Of a stretch of DNA of 5,014 nucleotides, positions 1 through 5,014 are shown in pieces. The notes beneath the pieces are model-generated. The model made no database searches and was not told the DNA's origin. It worked only from the letters and a program-made list of their open reading frames with translations. The position numbers were made by a program, and so were the translations under genes. The stretch is from positions 1-5,014 of the forward strand of contig WLIC01000064.1 in the NCBI GenBank assembly GCA_009702405.1, read 5' to 3'. The stretch's first letter is position 1; every line of letters begins with the position of its first letter. The stretch comes from Actinomycetota bacterium (GTDB lineage: Bacteria > Actinomycetota > Actinomycetes > Actinomycetales > Microbacteriaceae).

Positions 1-31
1 GGTCTTTGCGAAACCAGAAGATTGAGCTCAT
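1..31 (-). CDS. Photolyase/cryptochrome-family protein, N-terminal fragment (cut by left edge)
   Basis: Reading the minus strand from an ATG at 31-29 gives ten codons, MSSIFWFRKD, then a C as the first base of the next codon before the window ends. The hydrophobic strand followed by WFRKD is the classic opening of DNA photolyases and cryptochromes (usually V/I-x-WFR-x-DLR), and the trailing C fits the expected leucine codon. The ATG lies 2 nt after the ctaA stop, so the two genes are probably cotranscribed. No strong Shine-Dalgarno sequence is visible; AAGAAA just before the ctaA stop is the nearest purine run. If correct, the protein would be a flavin light-driven DNA repair enzyme, which fits a sunlit habitat. 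Only ten residues are seen, so photolyase cannot be told from cryptochrome, and chance similarity remains possible. Confidence 0.6.
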   Translation of the reverse strand, partial: MSSIFWFRKD

Positions 32-33
32 GG

Positions 34-939
34 TTATTTCTTACTAACTCGAAAGACCAGTAATTGATTGGTTAGCAAACTCAAGAGCACAGAAGCTCCC
101 AGCATGTGTAGTGCAACAAGAGCAATAGGTAGTCCATACCAAGATTGAACTAGTCCTACTAATGCTTGAGCTGCAATAGCAGCAAGCAGAACTAGGGTGC
201 TGACCAGTTTTTGTTTTACACGAACCAAATAAACGATCTGCAAAAGAACGAGAGCTAGCAGAGCGTAAGCAGGGTATGAGTGAACGTGAACCAGAAGATC
301 TGAATTCAAACCGTTGCGTGGAGTATCTGCATCACCGGCATGAGGTCCAGAGCCAGTGACTATGACACCAATAACTACGGTCAGGATTCCAACAAAGTAG
401 GTAAGTCTTAGCTGTGCTTTGAACGCTTTAGTGACACCTACAAAGGGACGATTTCTGGCATGCCAAACCAAAACAGTTGCTACAGCAATCAAAGCTCCGG
501 AAACGATGAAGTGTGCACCAACAATCCAAGAGTTCAAACCAGTGAGGACTGTGATGCCTCCGATGACTGCTTGCGCAACAATACCTAGGCCTAGAACGAG
601 CGAAGTCCAGAAAAAGCCAGGTCTTTCGTTCTTCTTTAAACGCAACACAGTTATGAAAGTGAAAAGTGCAATCAGTAGTAGGACGAAGGTCAATAACCTG
701 TTCGCGAACTCAATGACACCGTGAATTCCCAATTCTGGAACGTTTGTTATCGAACCAGGCTCACATTCTGGCCAAGTGGGACAGCCAAGACCTGATCCAG
801 TCAAACGAACAGCACCGCCGGTAACCACAATCAAGATTTGGCTGACAAGGGAAGCCCAGGAATAGAGCTTTACCCGTGCTCTACCGAACAGAAAGTCGAT
901 CAAGATTGGACCTTTCGGGTCGTTTCGGGGGTTACGCAT
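34..939 (-). CDS. ctaA: Heme A synthase (COX15/CtaA family)
   Basis: An integral membrane enzyme that oxidises the C8 methyl group of heme O to make heme A for aa3-type cytochrome c oxidase. The 301-residue product has about eight hydrophobic segments (near residues 26-46, 74-98, 111-132, 138-160, 178-198, 218-240, 246-266 and 272-297), as the family does. Family marks are the LTGSGLGCPTWPEC loop with the Cys pair C53/C59 outside the membrane, the ExxxR helix E77-F-A-N-R81, H143 in GAHF, GPHAGD near 198-203, H218/H220 and H278 in ALHML. The position of the usual EXXHR histidine is asparagine (N80), which I recall as common in actinobacterial members. The ATG at 939 has no clear ribosome site. 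An in-frame TTG at 903-901 has AAAGG 7 nt ahead and would give 289 residues, so the start is uncertain. It is transcribed divergently from sufB. Confidence 0.93.
   Translation of the reverse strand: MRNPRNDPKGPILIDFLFGRARVKLYSWASLVSQILIVVTGGAVRLTGSGLGCPTWPECEPGSITNVPELGIHGVIEFANRLLTFVLLLIALFTFITVLRLKKNERPGFFWTSLVLGLGIVAQAVIGGITVLTGLNSWIVGAHFIVSGALIAVATVLVWHARNRPFVGVTKAFKAQLRLTYFVGILTVVIGVIVTGSGPHAGDADTPRNGLNSDLLVHVHSYPAYALLALVLLQIVYLVRVKQKLVSTLVLLAAIAAQALVGLVQSWYGLPIALVALHMLGASVLLSLLTNQLLVFRVSKK
901..915 (-). promoter_or_regulatory. Alternative ctaA start: Shine-Dalgarno AAAGG plus TTG codon
   Basis: On the minus strand AAAGG (915-911) stands 7 nt before a TTG codon (903-901) in frame with ctaA, codon 13 of the longer reading. 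The upstream ATG at 939-937 has no purine-rich site in the preceding 20 nt. Starting at the TTG removes a charged 12-residue stretch and leaves a short tail before the first membrane helix. Two other genes in the window (sufB and sufT) clearly use TTG, so this start type is normal for the organism. The choice cannot be settled from sequence alone. Confidence 0.45.
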
Positions 940-949
940 TCGGTAACGG

Positions 950-1011
950 TTCGATAAACTTAGACTACTCGCGAAGCTCGGAACGAATCTTCAGTTCCAC
1001 TAAGTTTCGAA
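950..1011. repeat. Long imperfect inverted repeat with nested GGAAC/GTTCC dyad
   Basis: The arm at 950-963 (TTCGATAAACTTAG) is matched by the reverse complement of 1000-1011 (CTAAGTTTCGAA). Apart from two extra bases in the left arm the match is complete, and the inner 8-mers AAACTTAG/CTAAGTTT are perfect. Between them, GGAAC (980-984) and GTTCC (994-998) form a second dyad around GAATCTTC. Placed between two divergent promoters, such symmetry is typical of operator sites for dimeric regulators, but no regulator can be named. The sites do not match the CAAC-N6-GTTG pattern reported for Streptomyces SufR. Confidence 0.4.
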
Positions 1012-1020
1012 TCAAGTTTT

Positions 1021-1049
1021 CATGAATGGCTAAGTTAAGTCCCTTCATG
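1021..1049 (+). promoter_or_regulatory. Imperfect 9-bp hairpin/dyad in the sufB leader
   Basis: CATGAATGG (1021-1029) can pair with CCCTTCATG (1041-1049), eight of nine positions matching with one T/C mismatch, around an 11-nt loop (1030-1040) that holds a CTAAGTT copy. It ends 34 nt before the sufB TTG. There is no following T-run, so it is not a rho-independent terminator. It could be an operator, or a leader stem-loop if transcription begins upstream of it. Bases 1020-1038 also match 12 of 19 positions of the DtxR/IdeR iron-box consensus, mostly in the right half (GGCTAA..TAA), which is suggestive but weak. Confidence 0.4.
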
Positions 1050-1069
1050 CTTCGAGTTAGACCTTTTAG

Positions 1070-1077
1070 AAAGAGGA
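1070..1077 (+). promoter_or_regulatory. Ribosome binding site of sufB (AAAGAGGA)
   Basis: AAAGAGGA ends 6 nt before the TTG at 1084 and fixes this rare codon as the sufB start. Reading upstream in frame, no ATG or GTG occurs before an in-frame TAA at 1036-1038, and the first internal ATG codon is residue 53, inside conserved sequence. CCTTT just upstream (1062-1066) can pair with AAAG(A)GG (1070-1076) around a 3-nt loop, so part of the site might be masked in a small hairpin. Confidence 0.75.
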
Positions 1078-1083
1078 TTCAGA

Positions 1084-2502
1084 TTGACAGACGCAGCGAT
1101 TTCCCGCCCCGAGCTTGATGGTCTTGGAGTCTACGAATTTGGTTGGTCTGACAAAGATGACGCTGGAGCTTCTGCTCGTCGAGGCATCAACGAAGAAGTA
1201 GTTACAGACATCTCGGGCAAGAAATCAGAGCCGCAGTGGATGCTAGACATGCGTCTAAAGGGTTTCTCATATTTCTTGAAAAAGCCAATGCCAACCTGGG
1301 GTTCAGATCTAAGTGGTATCGACTTTGACAACATCAAGTACTTTGTTCGTTCAACTGAGAAGCAAGCTGGCTCATGGGATGAGCTACCAGACGAAATCAA
1401 GAACACTTATGAAAAGCTAGGCATTCCTGAGGCCGAGCGCCAAAGACTAGTTTCAGGTGTTGCAGCTCAGTATGAGTCAGAAGTGGTTTATCACCAGATC
1501 AACGAAGAGCTTGAAAAGCAGGGCGTTATCTTCTTAGACACTGACACAGCTTTGAAGGAGCACCCAGAACTTTTCCAAGAGTACTTCGGCACCGTAATTC
1601 CTGCAGGAGATAACAAGTTTGCTGCTTTGAACACAGCTGTCTGGTCTGGTGGATCATTCGTTTACGTCCCTAAAGGTGTTCACGTAGAGATTCCTTTACA
1701 GGCTTACTTCCGCATCAACACTGAGAACATGGGTCAGTTCGAAAGAACTCTGATTATCGCTGATGAAGGTTCTTACGTTCACTACATTGAGGGCTGTACC
1801 GCTCCTATCTATAAGAGCGATTCATTGCACTCAGCAGTTGTTGAGATCATCGTGAAGAAGAATGCTCGCGTTCGATACACCACCATTCAGAACTGGTCTA
1901 ACAACGTATACAACCTTGTTACCAAGCGCGCTGTTGCCCATGAGGGTGCGACTATGGAATGGATCGATGGCAACATCGGTTCTAAGGTAACCATGAAGTA
2001 TCCAGCGGTAATCCTTGCTGGTGAACATGCAAGGGGAGAAACCTTATCTGTTGCTTTTGCTGGCGAAGGTCAACACCAGGATGCTGGAGCGAAGATGATT
2101 CACCTAGCTCCATACACTTCTTCATCAATCATTTCTAAATCAATTGCCCGTGGTGGTGGAAGAACTTCTTACCGAGGTGAGATCAGAGTAAACCCTGGAG
2201 CACATCACTCAGCTAACACAGTTCGTTGTGATGCCTTGCTTATTGACACAATCTCTAGAAGCGATACTTACCCTGCAGTTGATGTTCGTGAAGACGATGT
2301 TTCAATGGGTCACGAAGCTACTGTTTCAAGAGTTAGCGATGAGCAGCTGTTCTATTTGCAGTCAAGAGGTATGGCAGAAGATGAAGCAATGGCGATGATT
2401 GTTAGAGGCTTCATCGAACCTATTTCTAAAGAACTGCCAATGGAATATGCACTTGAGCTAAACAAGTTGATTGAGATGCAGATGGAAGGGGCAGTCGGTT
2501 AA
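1084..2502 (+). CDS. sufB: Fe-S cluster assembly scaffold protein SufB
   Basis: Cytosolic scaffold subunit of the SufBCD complex, on which nascent Fe-S clusters form from sulfur delivered by a SufS-type desulfurase. The 472-residue product covers the whole family: an N-terminal region with the [19 protein letters not shown] stretch (55-73), the beta-helix core with [20 protein letters not shown] (193-212), YIEGCTAP (C238), and the C-terminal RCDALLID segment. C382 there lines up with E. coli SufB C405, the proposed sulfur acceptor, and E411 in GHEAT with E. coli E434. The C-terminal [12 protein letters not shown] motif (419-430) is shared with SufD. There is no intein, unlike mycobacterial SufB. 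It starts at TTG, the only usable start, behind AAAGAGGA. Its stop overlaps the sufD start by one base (TAATG), so translation is probably coupled. It is the first gene of the operon. Confidence 0.98.
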   Translation: MTDAAISRPELDGLGVYEFGWSDKDDAGASARRGINEEVVTDISGKKSEPQWMLDMRLKGFSYFLKKPMPTWGSDLSGIDFDNIKYFVRSTEKQAGSWDELPDEIKNTYEKLGIPEAERQRLVSGVAAQYESEVVYHQINEELEKQGVIFLDTDTALKEHPELFQEYFGTVIPAGDNKFAALNTAVWSGGSFVYVPKGVHVEIPLQAYFRINTENMGQFERTLIIADEGSYVHYIEGCTAPIYKSDSLHSAVVEIIVKKNARVRYTTIQNWSNNVYNLVTKRAVAHEGATMEWIDGNIGSKVTMKYPAVILAGEHARGETLSVAFAGEGQHQDAGAKMIHLAPYTSSSIISKSIARGGGRTSYRGEIRVNPGAHHSANTVRCDALLIDTISRSDTYPAVDVREDDVSMGHEATVSRVSDEQLFYLQSRGMAEDEAMAMIVRGFIEPISKELPMEYALELNKLIEMQMEGAVG

Positions 2503-3671
2503 TGACTGAAACTTCAACCAACGCACAGCACGGTTTAACTGAACACAGCCACGGCGCAGGTGTACCGCTTCAAATTAGAAGTGATCGACCTCGTTCTAAG
2601 TCTGTTTCAGATTTTCCTGCTATTGACCAAAGACAAGACCTGTGGCGCTACCTAGATGCATCTGCGCTAAAAGGCCTCGATGCTGATGTCCTTGCTGAAT
2701 ACAAGGATGAAGTGCAGTTCACTGAGACTGCTGGTGTCACATTCACTTGGATTGACAGCACAGACAGCAGAGTTGGCACAATCGGTTTGCCTGAAGACCG
2801 AGTAGCTGCAGCAGCCTATACAAATGCGAGCAAAACTTTGCTTGTTGAAATTGCTAAGGAGGCTGTTCTAGCTGAACCACTGAGAATAAACGTAGTTGGC
2901 TCATCAAATACAGCAAGCGCTCTGCACTTAGTAATTGTTGCTAACAAGTTCAGTGAAGCAACTGTGGTGCTTGAACACAGTGGCCTTGGAGTTCTAGGCG
3001 AAAACATTGAAATCGATGTTCAAGATGAAGCTAAGTTGAACTTTGTTTCAGTGCAGAACTGGGAGAGTGGCTCAGCACACGTTGCTGCGCACTATTCAAA
3101 GATTGGTCGTAACTCTTACCTAAAGCACTCGGTTGCTACTTTCGGTGGAGATCTAATCAGAATCACCCCGGTTAGCACTTTCACAGGTCCTGGTGCAGAA
3201 GTTGAAATGAATGGTGTCTATTTTGCTGATGCAGGTCAGCACATTGAGAACAGGCCGTTCGTTGATCACGCTGCACCAAACTGTAAATCTAGAGTTACCT
3301 ATAAGGGAGCTCTTCAGGGTCACAAGGCACACACCGTATGGATTGGTGATGTTCTTATCCGTGTTGTTGCTGAAGGCACAGACACCTACGAATTGAACCG
3401 TAACCTGTTGCTAACTGATGGAGCTAGAGCAGACTCAGTTCCTAACCTGGAAATCGAAACTGGTGAAATCGAAGGAGCTGGACACGCAAGTGCTTCAGGA
3501 AGATTCGATGACGAACAGCTGTTCTATTTACAGGCAAGAGGAATCACAGTCGATGAAGCTCGTCGTCTTGTTGTGCTTGGGTTCTTGGTAGATATTCTGC
3601 AGCGCACAGGTGTTGAAGATGTAATTGAAAGAATGACTTCCGTTCTAGAAGACAGGTTAGGTAGAAGCTAA
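2502..3671 (+). CDS. sufD: Fe-S cluster assembly protein SufD
   Basis: SufB paralogue that pairs with SufB to form the scaffold heterodimer of the SufBC2D complex and is linked to iron entry. The 389-residue protein has a variable, His-rich, low-complexity N-terminus (1-35), a helical part with DLWRYLDASALKGL (46-59), the beta-helix core (about 125-320) with RVTYKGALQGHKAHTVW (264-280), and the C-terminal [13 protein letters not shown] motif (336-348). H328 in GAGHASASG corresponds by context to E. coli SufD H360, which lies at the SufB-SufD interface where the cluster is thought to assemble. The ATG at 2502 overlaps the sufB stop, and GGAAGGGG (2484-2491) lies 10 nt ahead of it. The gene in turn overlaps the Rieske start by one base. 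Nothing is truncated. Confidence 0.97.
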   Translation: MTETSTNAQHGLTEHSHGAGVPLQIRSDRPRSKSVSDFPAIDQRQDLWRYLDASALKGLDADVLAEYKDEVQFTETAGVTFTWIDSTDSRVGTIGLPEDRVAAAAYTNASKTLLVEIAKEAVLAEPLRINVVGSSNTASALHLVIVANKFSEATVVLEHSGLGVLGENIEIDVQDEAKLNFVSVQNWESGSAHVAAHYSKIGRNSYLKHSVATFGGDLIRITPVSTFTGPGAEVEMNGVYFADAGQHIENRPFVDHAAPNCKSRVTYKGALQGHKAHTVWIGDVLIRVVAEGTDTYELNRNLLLTDGARADSVPNLEIETGEIEGAGHASASGRFDDEQLFYLQARGITVDEARRLVVLGFLVDILQRTGVEDVIERMTSVLEDRLGRS

Positions 3672-3985
3672 TGTCCATGAGAATTTGTAATGTAAGCGAC
3701 ATCAAACCTGGTAGAGCTATCAGAGTGAAGATTGGCGATCACGCTATTGCAATCGTGCACACGCCAAATGGTGAAATCCACGCGATGGATGACAAGTGTT
3801 CACACGGTGAGATTTCACTGAGCGAAGGCTTTGTTGATAACGACACCATCGAGTGCTGGGCTCATGGAGCTAAGTTCTCACTTGAAACAGGTGCGCCACT
3901 GAGCTTGCCTGCTTACGAACCAGTTGCCGTCTATGAAGTGCTGGTAGAAAACGGCGAAGTTTTTATTGAATACGACCCGGCTTAG
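3671..3985 (+). CDS. Small Rieske [2Fe-2S] ferredoxin in the suf operon
   Basis: A 104-residue single-domain Rieske protein, like the ferredoxin components of aromatic-ring dioxygenases. All cluster ligands are present: C43-x-H45 in DKCSHGE and C62-x2-H65 in ECWAHGAKF, 16 residues apart. No signal peptide or membrane anchor is seen, so it should be a soluble cytosolic electron carrier. No oxygenase or ferredoxin reductase lies nearby. It sits between sufD and sufC, with its ATG overlapping the sufD stop, an arrangement known in actinobacterial suf operons, where annotation usually calls it a dioxygenase ferredoxin subunit. A role in electron supply to, or cluster handling by, the SUF machinery is inferred from position only. 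A second ATG two codons in (3677) is an equally possible start. No strong separate ribosome site is visible, which suggests coupling to sufD. Confidence 0.95.
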   Translation: MSMRICNVSDIKPGRAIRVKIGDHAIAIVHTPNGEIHAMDDKCSHGEISLSEGFVDNDTIECWAHGAKFSLETGAPLSLPAYEPVAVYEVLVENGEVFIEYDPA

Positions 3986-3988
3986 TCC

Positions 3989-3996
3989 AAAAGGAA
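3989..3996 (+). promoter_or_regulatory. Ribosome binding site of sufC (AAAAGGAA)
   Basis: AAAAGGAA lies in the 17-nt gap between the Rieske stop and the sufC ATG at 4003, with 8 nt between GG and the start. It is the only gene junction in the operon with its own intercistronic Shine-Dalgarno sequence, which would allow sufC to be translated independently of the genes ahead. That would suit the two SufC copies per SufBC2D complex, though this link is inference. Confidence 0.7.
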
Positions 3997-4002
3997 AAAA
4001 TA

Positions 4003-4755
4003 ATGGCAATTCTGCAAGTAAAGAACCTGCACGTAAGTGTTGACACCGACCAAGGCACAAAAGAGATTCTTAAGGGAGTCGACCTAACCATCCGCAGTGG
4101 TGAAATTCACGCTGTAATGGGGCCTAACGGTTCAGGTAAATCAACTTTGGCTTACTCAATTGCTGGTCACCCTAAGTACCAGGTAACCCAGGGTGAGATC
4201 TTGCTCGACGGTGAAAACGTACTTGAGATGAGCGTTGACGAGAGAGCTCGTGCGGGCTTGTTCCTAGCGATGCAGTATCCAGTTGAGATCCCTGGTGTGT
4301 CAGTTTCTAACTTCCTTAGAACAGCTAAGACAGCCATCACTGGTGAAGCACCTCCGCTACGCACTTGGATCAAAGATGTTCGCGATTCAATGAACAACCT
4401 AAAGATGGATCCAGCTTTCTCAGAGCGAAACGTTAACGAAGGTTTCTCGGGAGGAGAGAAGAAGCGTCACGAAATTCTGCAGATGGAGTTACTAAAGCCT
4501 CGCTTTGCAGTTTTGGATGAGACAGACTCTGGTTTGGATGTTGACGCGCTAAAGATTGTTTCTGAAGGTGTGAACCGTGCTCACGCAGCAAATGATCTAG
4601 GTGTTCTTCTAATCACGCACTACACCCGCATCTTGAAATACATCAAGCCTGACTTTGTGCACGTGTTTGTTGACGGCAAGGTTGCGGAACAAGGTGGAGC
4701 AGAACTTGCTGACCGCCTTGAAGCTGAAGGTTACGACAGATACGTAAAGGCTTAA
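4003..4755 (+). CDS. sufC: SUF system ATPase SufC
   Basis: Cytosolic ABC-type ATPase that binds SufB and SufD and drives the shape change needed for cluster assembly. The 250-residue protein is full length and has every ABC motif: Walker A GPNGSGKST (40-48), Q-loop Q91 in AMQYP, the SufC-type signature FSGGEKKR (148-155), Walker B FAVLDE (168-173) with catalytic E173, D-loop SGLD (176-179) and switch histidine H206 in ITHY. The sequence LDETDSGLDVDAL (171-183) and the Q-Y-P-V-E-I-P-G run (91-98) are diagnostic of SufC rather than a transporter ATPase, and no membrane permease is nearby. The start at ATG 4003 has a good ribosome site. Its stop precedes the TTG of the next gene by 3 nt. Confidence 0.98.
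   Translation: MAILQVKNLHVSVDTDQGTKEILKGVDLTIRSGEIHAVMGPNGSGKSTLAYSIAGHPKYQVTQGEILLDGENVLEMSVDERARAGLFLAMQYPVEIPGVSVSNFLRTAKTAITGEAPPLRTWIKDVRDSMNNLKMDPAFSERNVNEGFSGGEKKRHEILQMELLKPRFAVLDETDSGLDVDALKIVSEGVNRAHAANDLGVLLITHYTRILKYIKPDFVHVFVDGKVAEQGGAELADRLEAEGYDRYVKA
4746..4750 (+). promoter_or_regulatory. Ribosome binding site of the sufT-like gene (AAAGG)
   Basis: AAAGG lies inside the last codons of sufC, 8 nt before the TTG at 4759. It supports this start, which is also forced: the only in-frame triplet between the TTG and the in-frame sufC stop (4753-4755) is TCC, and the next ATG codon in frame is residue 51. Confidence 0.65.
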
Positions 4756-4758
4756 TCC

Positions 4759-5014
4759 TTGACTGAAATAGAACTAACCCCTGAGCGATACGACGAGGTC
4801 CTTGAAGCTATCAAGGAAGTTATTGACCCAGAAATCGGCGTCAACATTGTTGACCTTGGTTTGATCTATGACTTGAAAAAAGCTGAAGACGATTCACTTC
4901 TCATTCACATGACGCTGACTTCAGCAGGATGCCCGTTGACAGATGTTATTGAAGAGCAAATGGGAATGGCGCTTGATGGTGTTGTTGAAGCATTCAGAAT
5001 TAACTGGGTTTGGA
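4759..5014 (+). CDS. sufT: DUF59/MIP18-family Fe-S assembly factor, SufT-like (cut by right edge)
   Basis: From a TTG start the frame stays open for 85 codons to the window end. It opens MTEIELTPERYDEVLEAIKE and has the family marks DPEIGVNIVDLGLIYD (residues 23-38) and TLTSAGCPLTD (52-62), with conserved C58, and ends at INWVW. DUF59 proteins (PaaD, MIP18/CIA2, SufT) act in Fe-S protein maturation. In actinobacterial suf operons this one is usually labelled SufT or metal-sulfur cluster assembly factor. The family is about 100-115 residues, so only the last 20-30 are missing; the next base is A, consistent with the NWVWMP continuation I recall from actinobacterial members. It follows sufC by 3 nt and is surely in the same transcript. 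No break or odd residue is seen. Confidence 0.92.
   Translation, partial: MTEIELTPERYDEVLEAIKEVIDPEIGVNIVDLGLIYDLKKAEDDSLLIHMTLTSAGCPLTDVIEEQMGMALDGVVEAFRINWVW

Larger units (their letters stand above)
940..1083. promoter_or_regulatory. Divergent ctaA/sufB control region
   Basis: These 144 bp separate the divergent starts of ctaA and sufB and must hold both promoters. No strong -35/-10 pair stands out in either direction. TAAGTT at 1031-1036 (plus) and TAGTCT at 967-962 (minus) match the loose actinobacterial TAnnnT -10 pattern, but the hexamers at the right distance upstream are poor. The stretch contains several dyads, listed separately, and no recognisable gene, RNA gene or rho-independent terminator. 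No sufR-like repressor gene lies here, although many actinobacterial suf operons begin with one. Confidence 0.6.

Noticed and set aside
419..724. A 101-codon open frame on the plus strand
   Set aside because: It lies wholly antisense to ctaA, its translation is Lys/Thr/Pro-rich without domain features, and ctaA has strong family motifs throughout this interval.
1021..1049. Rho-independent terminator for a leader transcript
   Set aside because: The stem has a mismatch, is not GC-rich and has no T-run after it.
940..1083. SufR operator of the Streptomyces type (CAAC-N6-GTTG)
   Set aside because: No such spaced pair is found on reading the interval; the dyads present have other sequences and spacings.
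1131..1406. A 91-codon minus-strand open frame opposite the start of sufB
   Set aside because: It is a shadow of conserved sufB sequence with no ribosome site or recognisable motif.
1831..2028. A 65-codon minus-strand open frame within sufB
   Set aside because: It is antisense to the conserved SufB core, and nothing in the translation looks like a protein family.
1084..2502. Intein in SufB, as in mycobacteria
   Set aside because: The protein is 472 residues and family sequence runs without interruption, so there is no insert.
3211..3396. A 61-codon plus-strand frame inside sufD
   Set aside because: It is an out-of-frame overlap of well-conserved SufD sequence, so it is chance.
4167..4397. 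A 76-codon minus-strand frame opposite sufC
   Set aside because: It is antisense to the ATPase core, without a ribosome site or known motif.
1..5014. CRISPR array, insertion sequence, tRNA or rRNA gene
   Set aside because: No regular spaced repeats, terminal inverted repeats with a transposase, or RNA-gene signatures were seen; nearly all of the window is accounted for by protein genes.

Overview
The window looks like ordinary chromosome from a low-GC member of the Actinobacteria, most likely a Microbacteriaceae-type (Micrococcales) organism. GC is roughly 45-50% in the lines I counted by eye. The evidence is the gene order sufB-sufD-Rieske-sufC-sufT, a divergent actinobacterial-type heme A synthase (ctaA) beside it, and the sequence style of the proteins. 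The moderate GC would suit the small-genome freshwater or marine actinobacteria (Rhodoluna/Aquiluna-like), but that placement is inference.

Layout. Minus strand, left side: the first ten codons of a probable photolyase/cryptochrome-family protein run off the left edge (31 down to 1). They sit 2 nt downstream of ctaA (939 to 34), which encodes the polytopic heme A synthase for cytochrome c oxidase. A 144-bp divergent intergenic region (940-1083) follows. It is rich in dyad symmetry: a long imperfect inverted repeat (950-963/1000-1011), a nested GGAAC/GTTCC pair, a 9-bp imperfect hairpin (1021-1049) and three copies of CTAAGTT. Plus strand, right side: a tightly packed SUF iron-sulfur assembly operon. 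It contains sufB (1084-2502, TTG start), sufD (2502-3671), a small Rieske [2Fe-2S] ferredoxin (3671-3985), sufC (4003-4755) and a DUF59/MIP18-type protein, SufT-like, from a TTG at 4759 and cut by the right edge. Junctions are 1-nt overlaps (TAATG) at sufB/sufD and sufD/Rieske, a 17-nt gap before sufC and a 3-nt gap before sufT.

How the genes work together. SufB, SufC and SufD form the scaffold complex on which Fe-S clusters are built with ATP-driven conformational change by SufC. The DUF59 protein is expected to help maturation or transfer. The Rieske protein keeps all four cluster ligands and is the one member of the operon without a settled role. No sufR regulator, sufS desulfurase or sufU is in the window; they may lie to the right or elsewhere. 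CtaA supplies heme A to the aa3 oxidase, so the divergent pair joins two iron-cofactor pathways across one control region.

I see no clearly novel system here. The points most worth a second look are the Rieske protein inside the SUF operon, the symmetric structures of the divergent control region, and the photolyase start recognised at the very edge.
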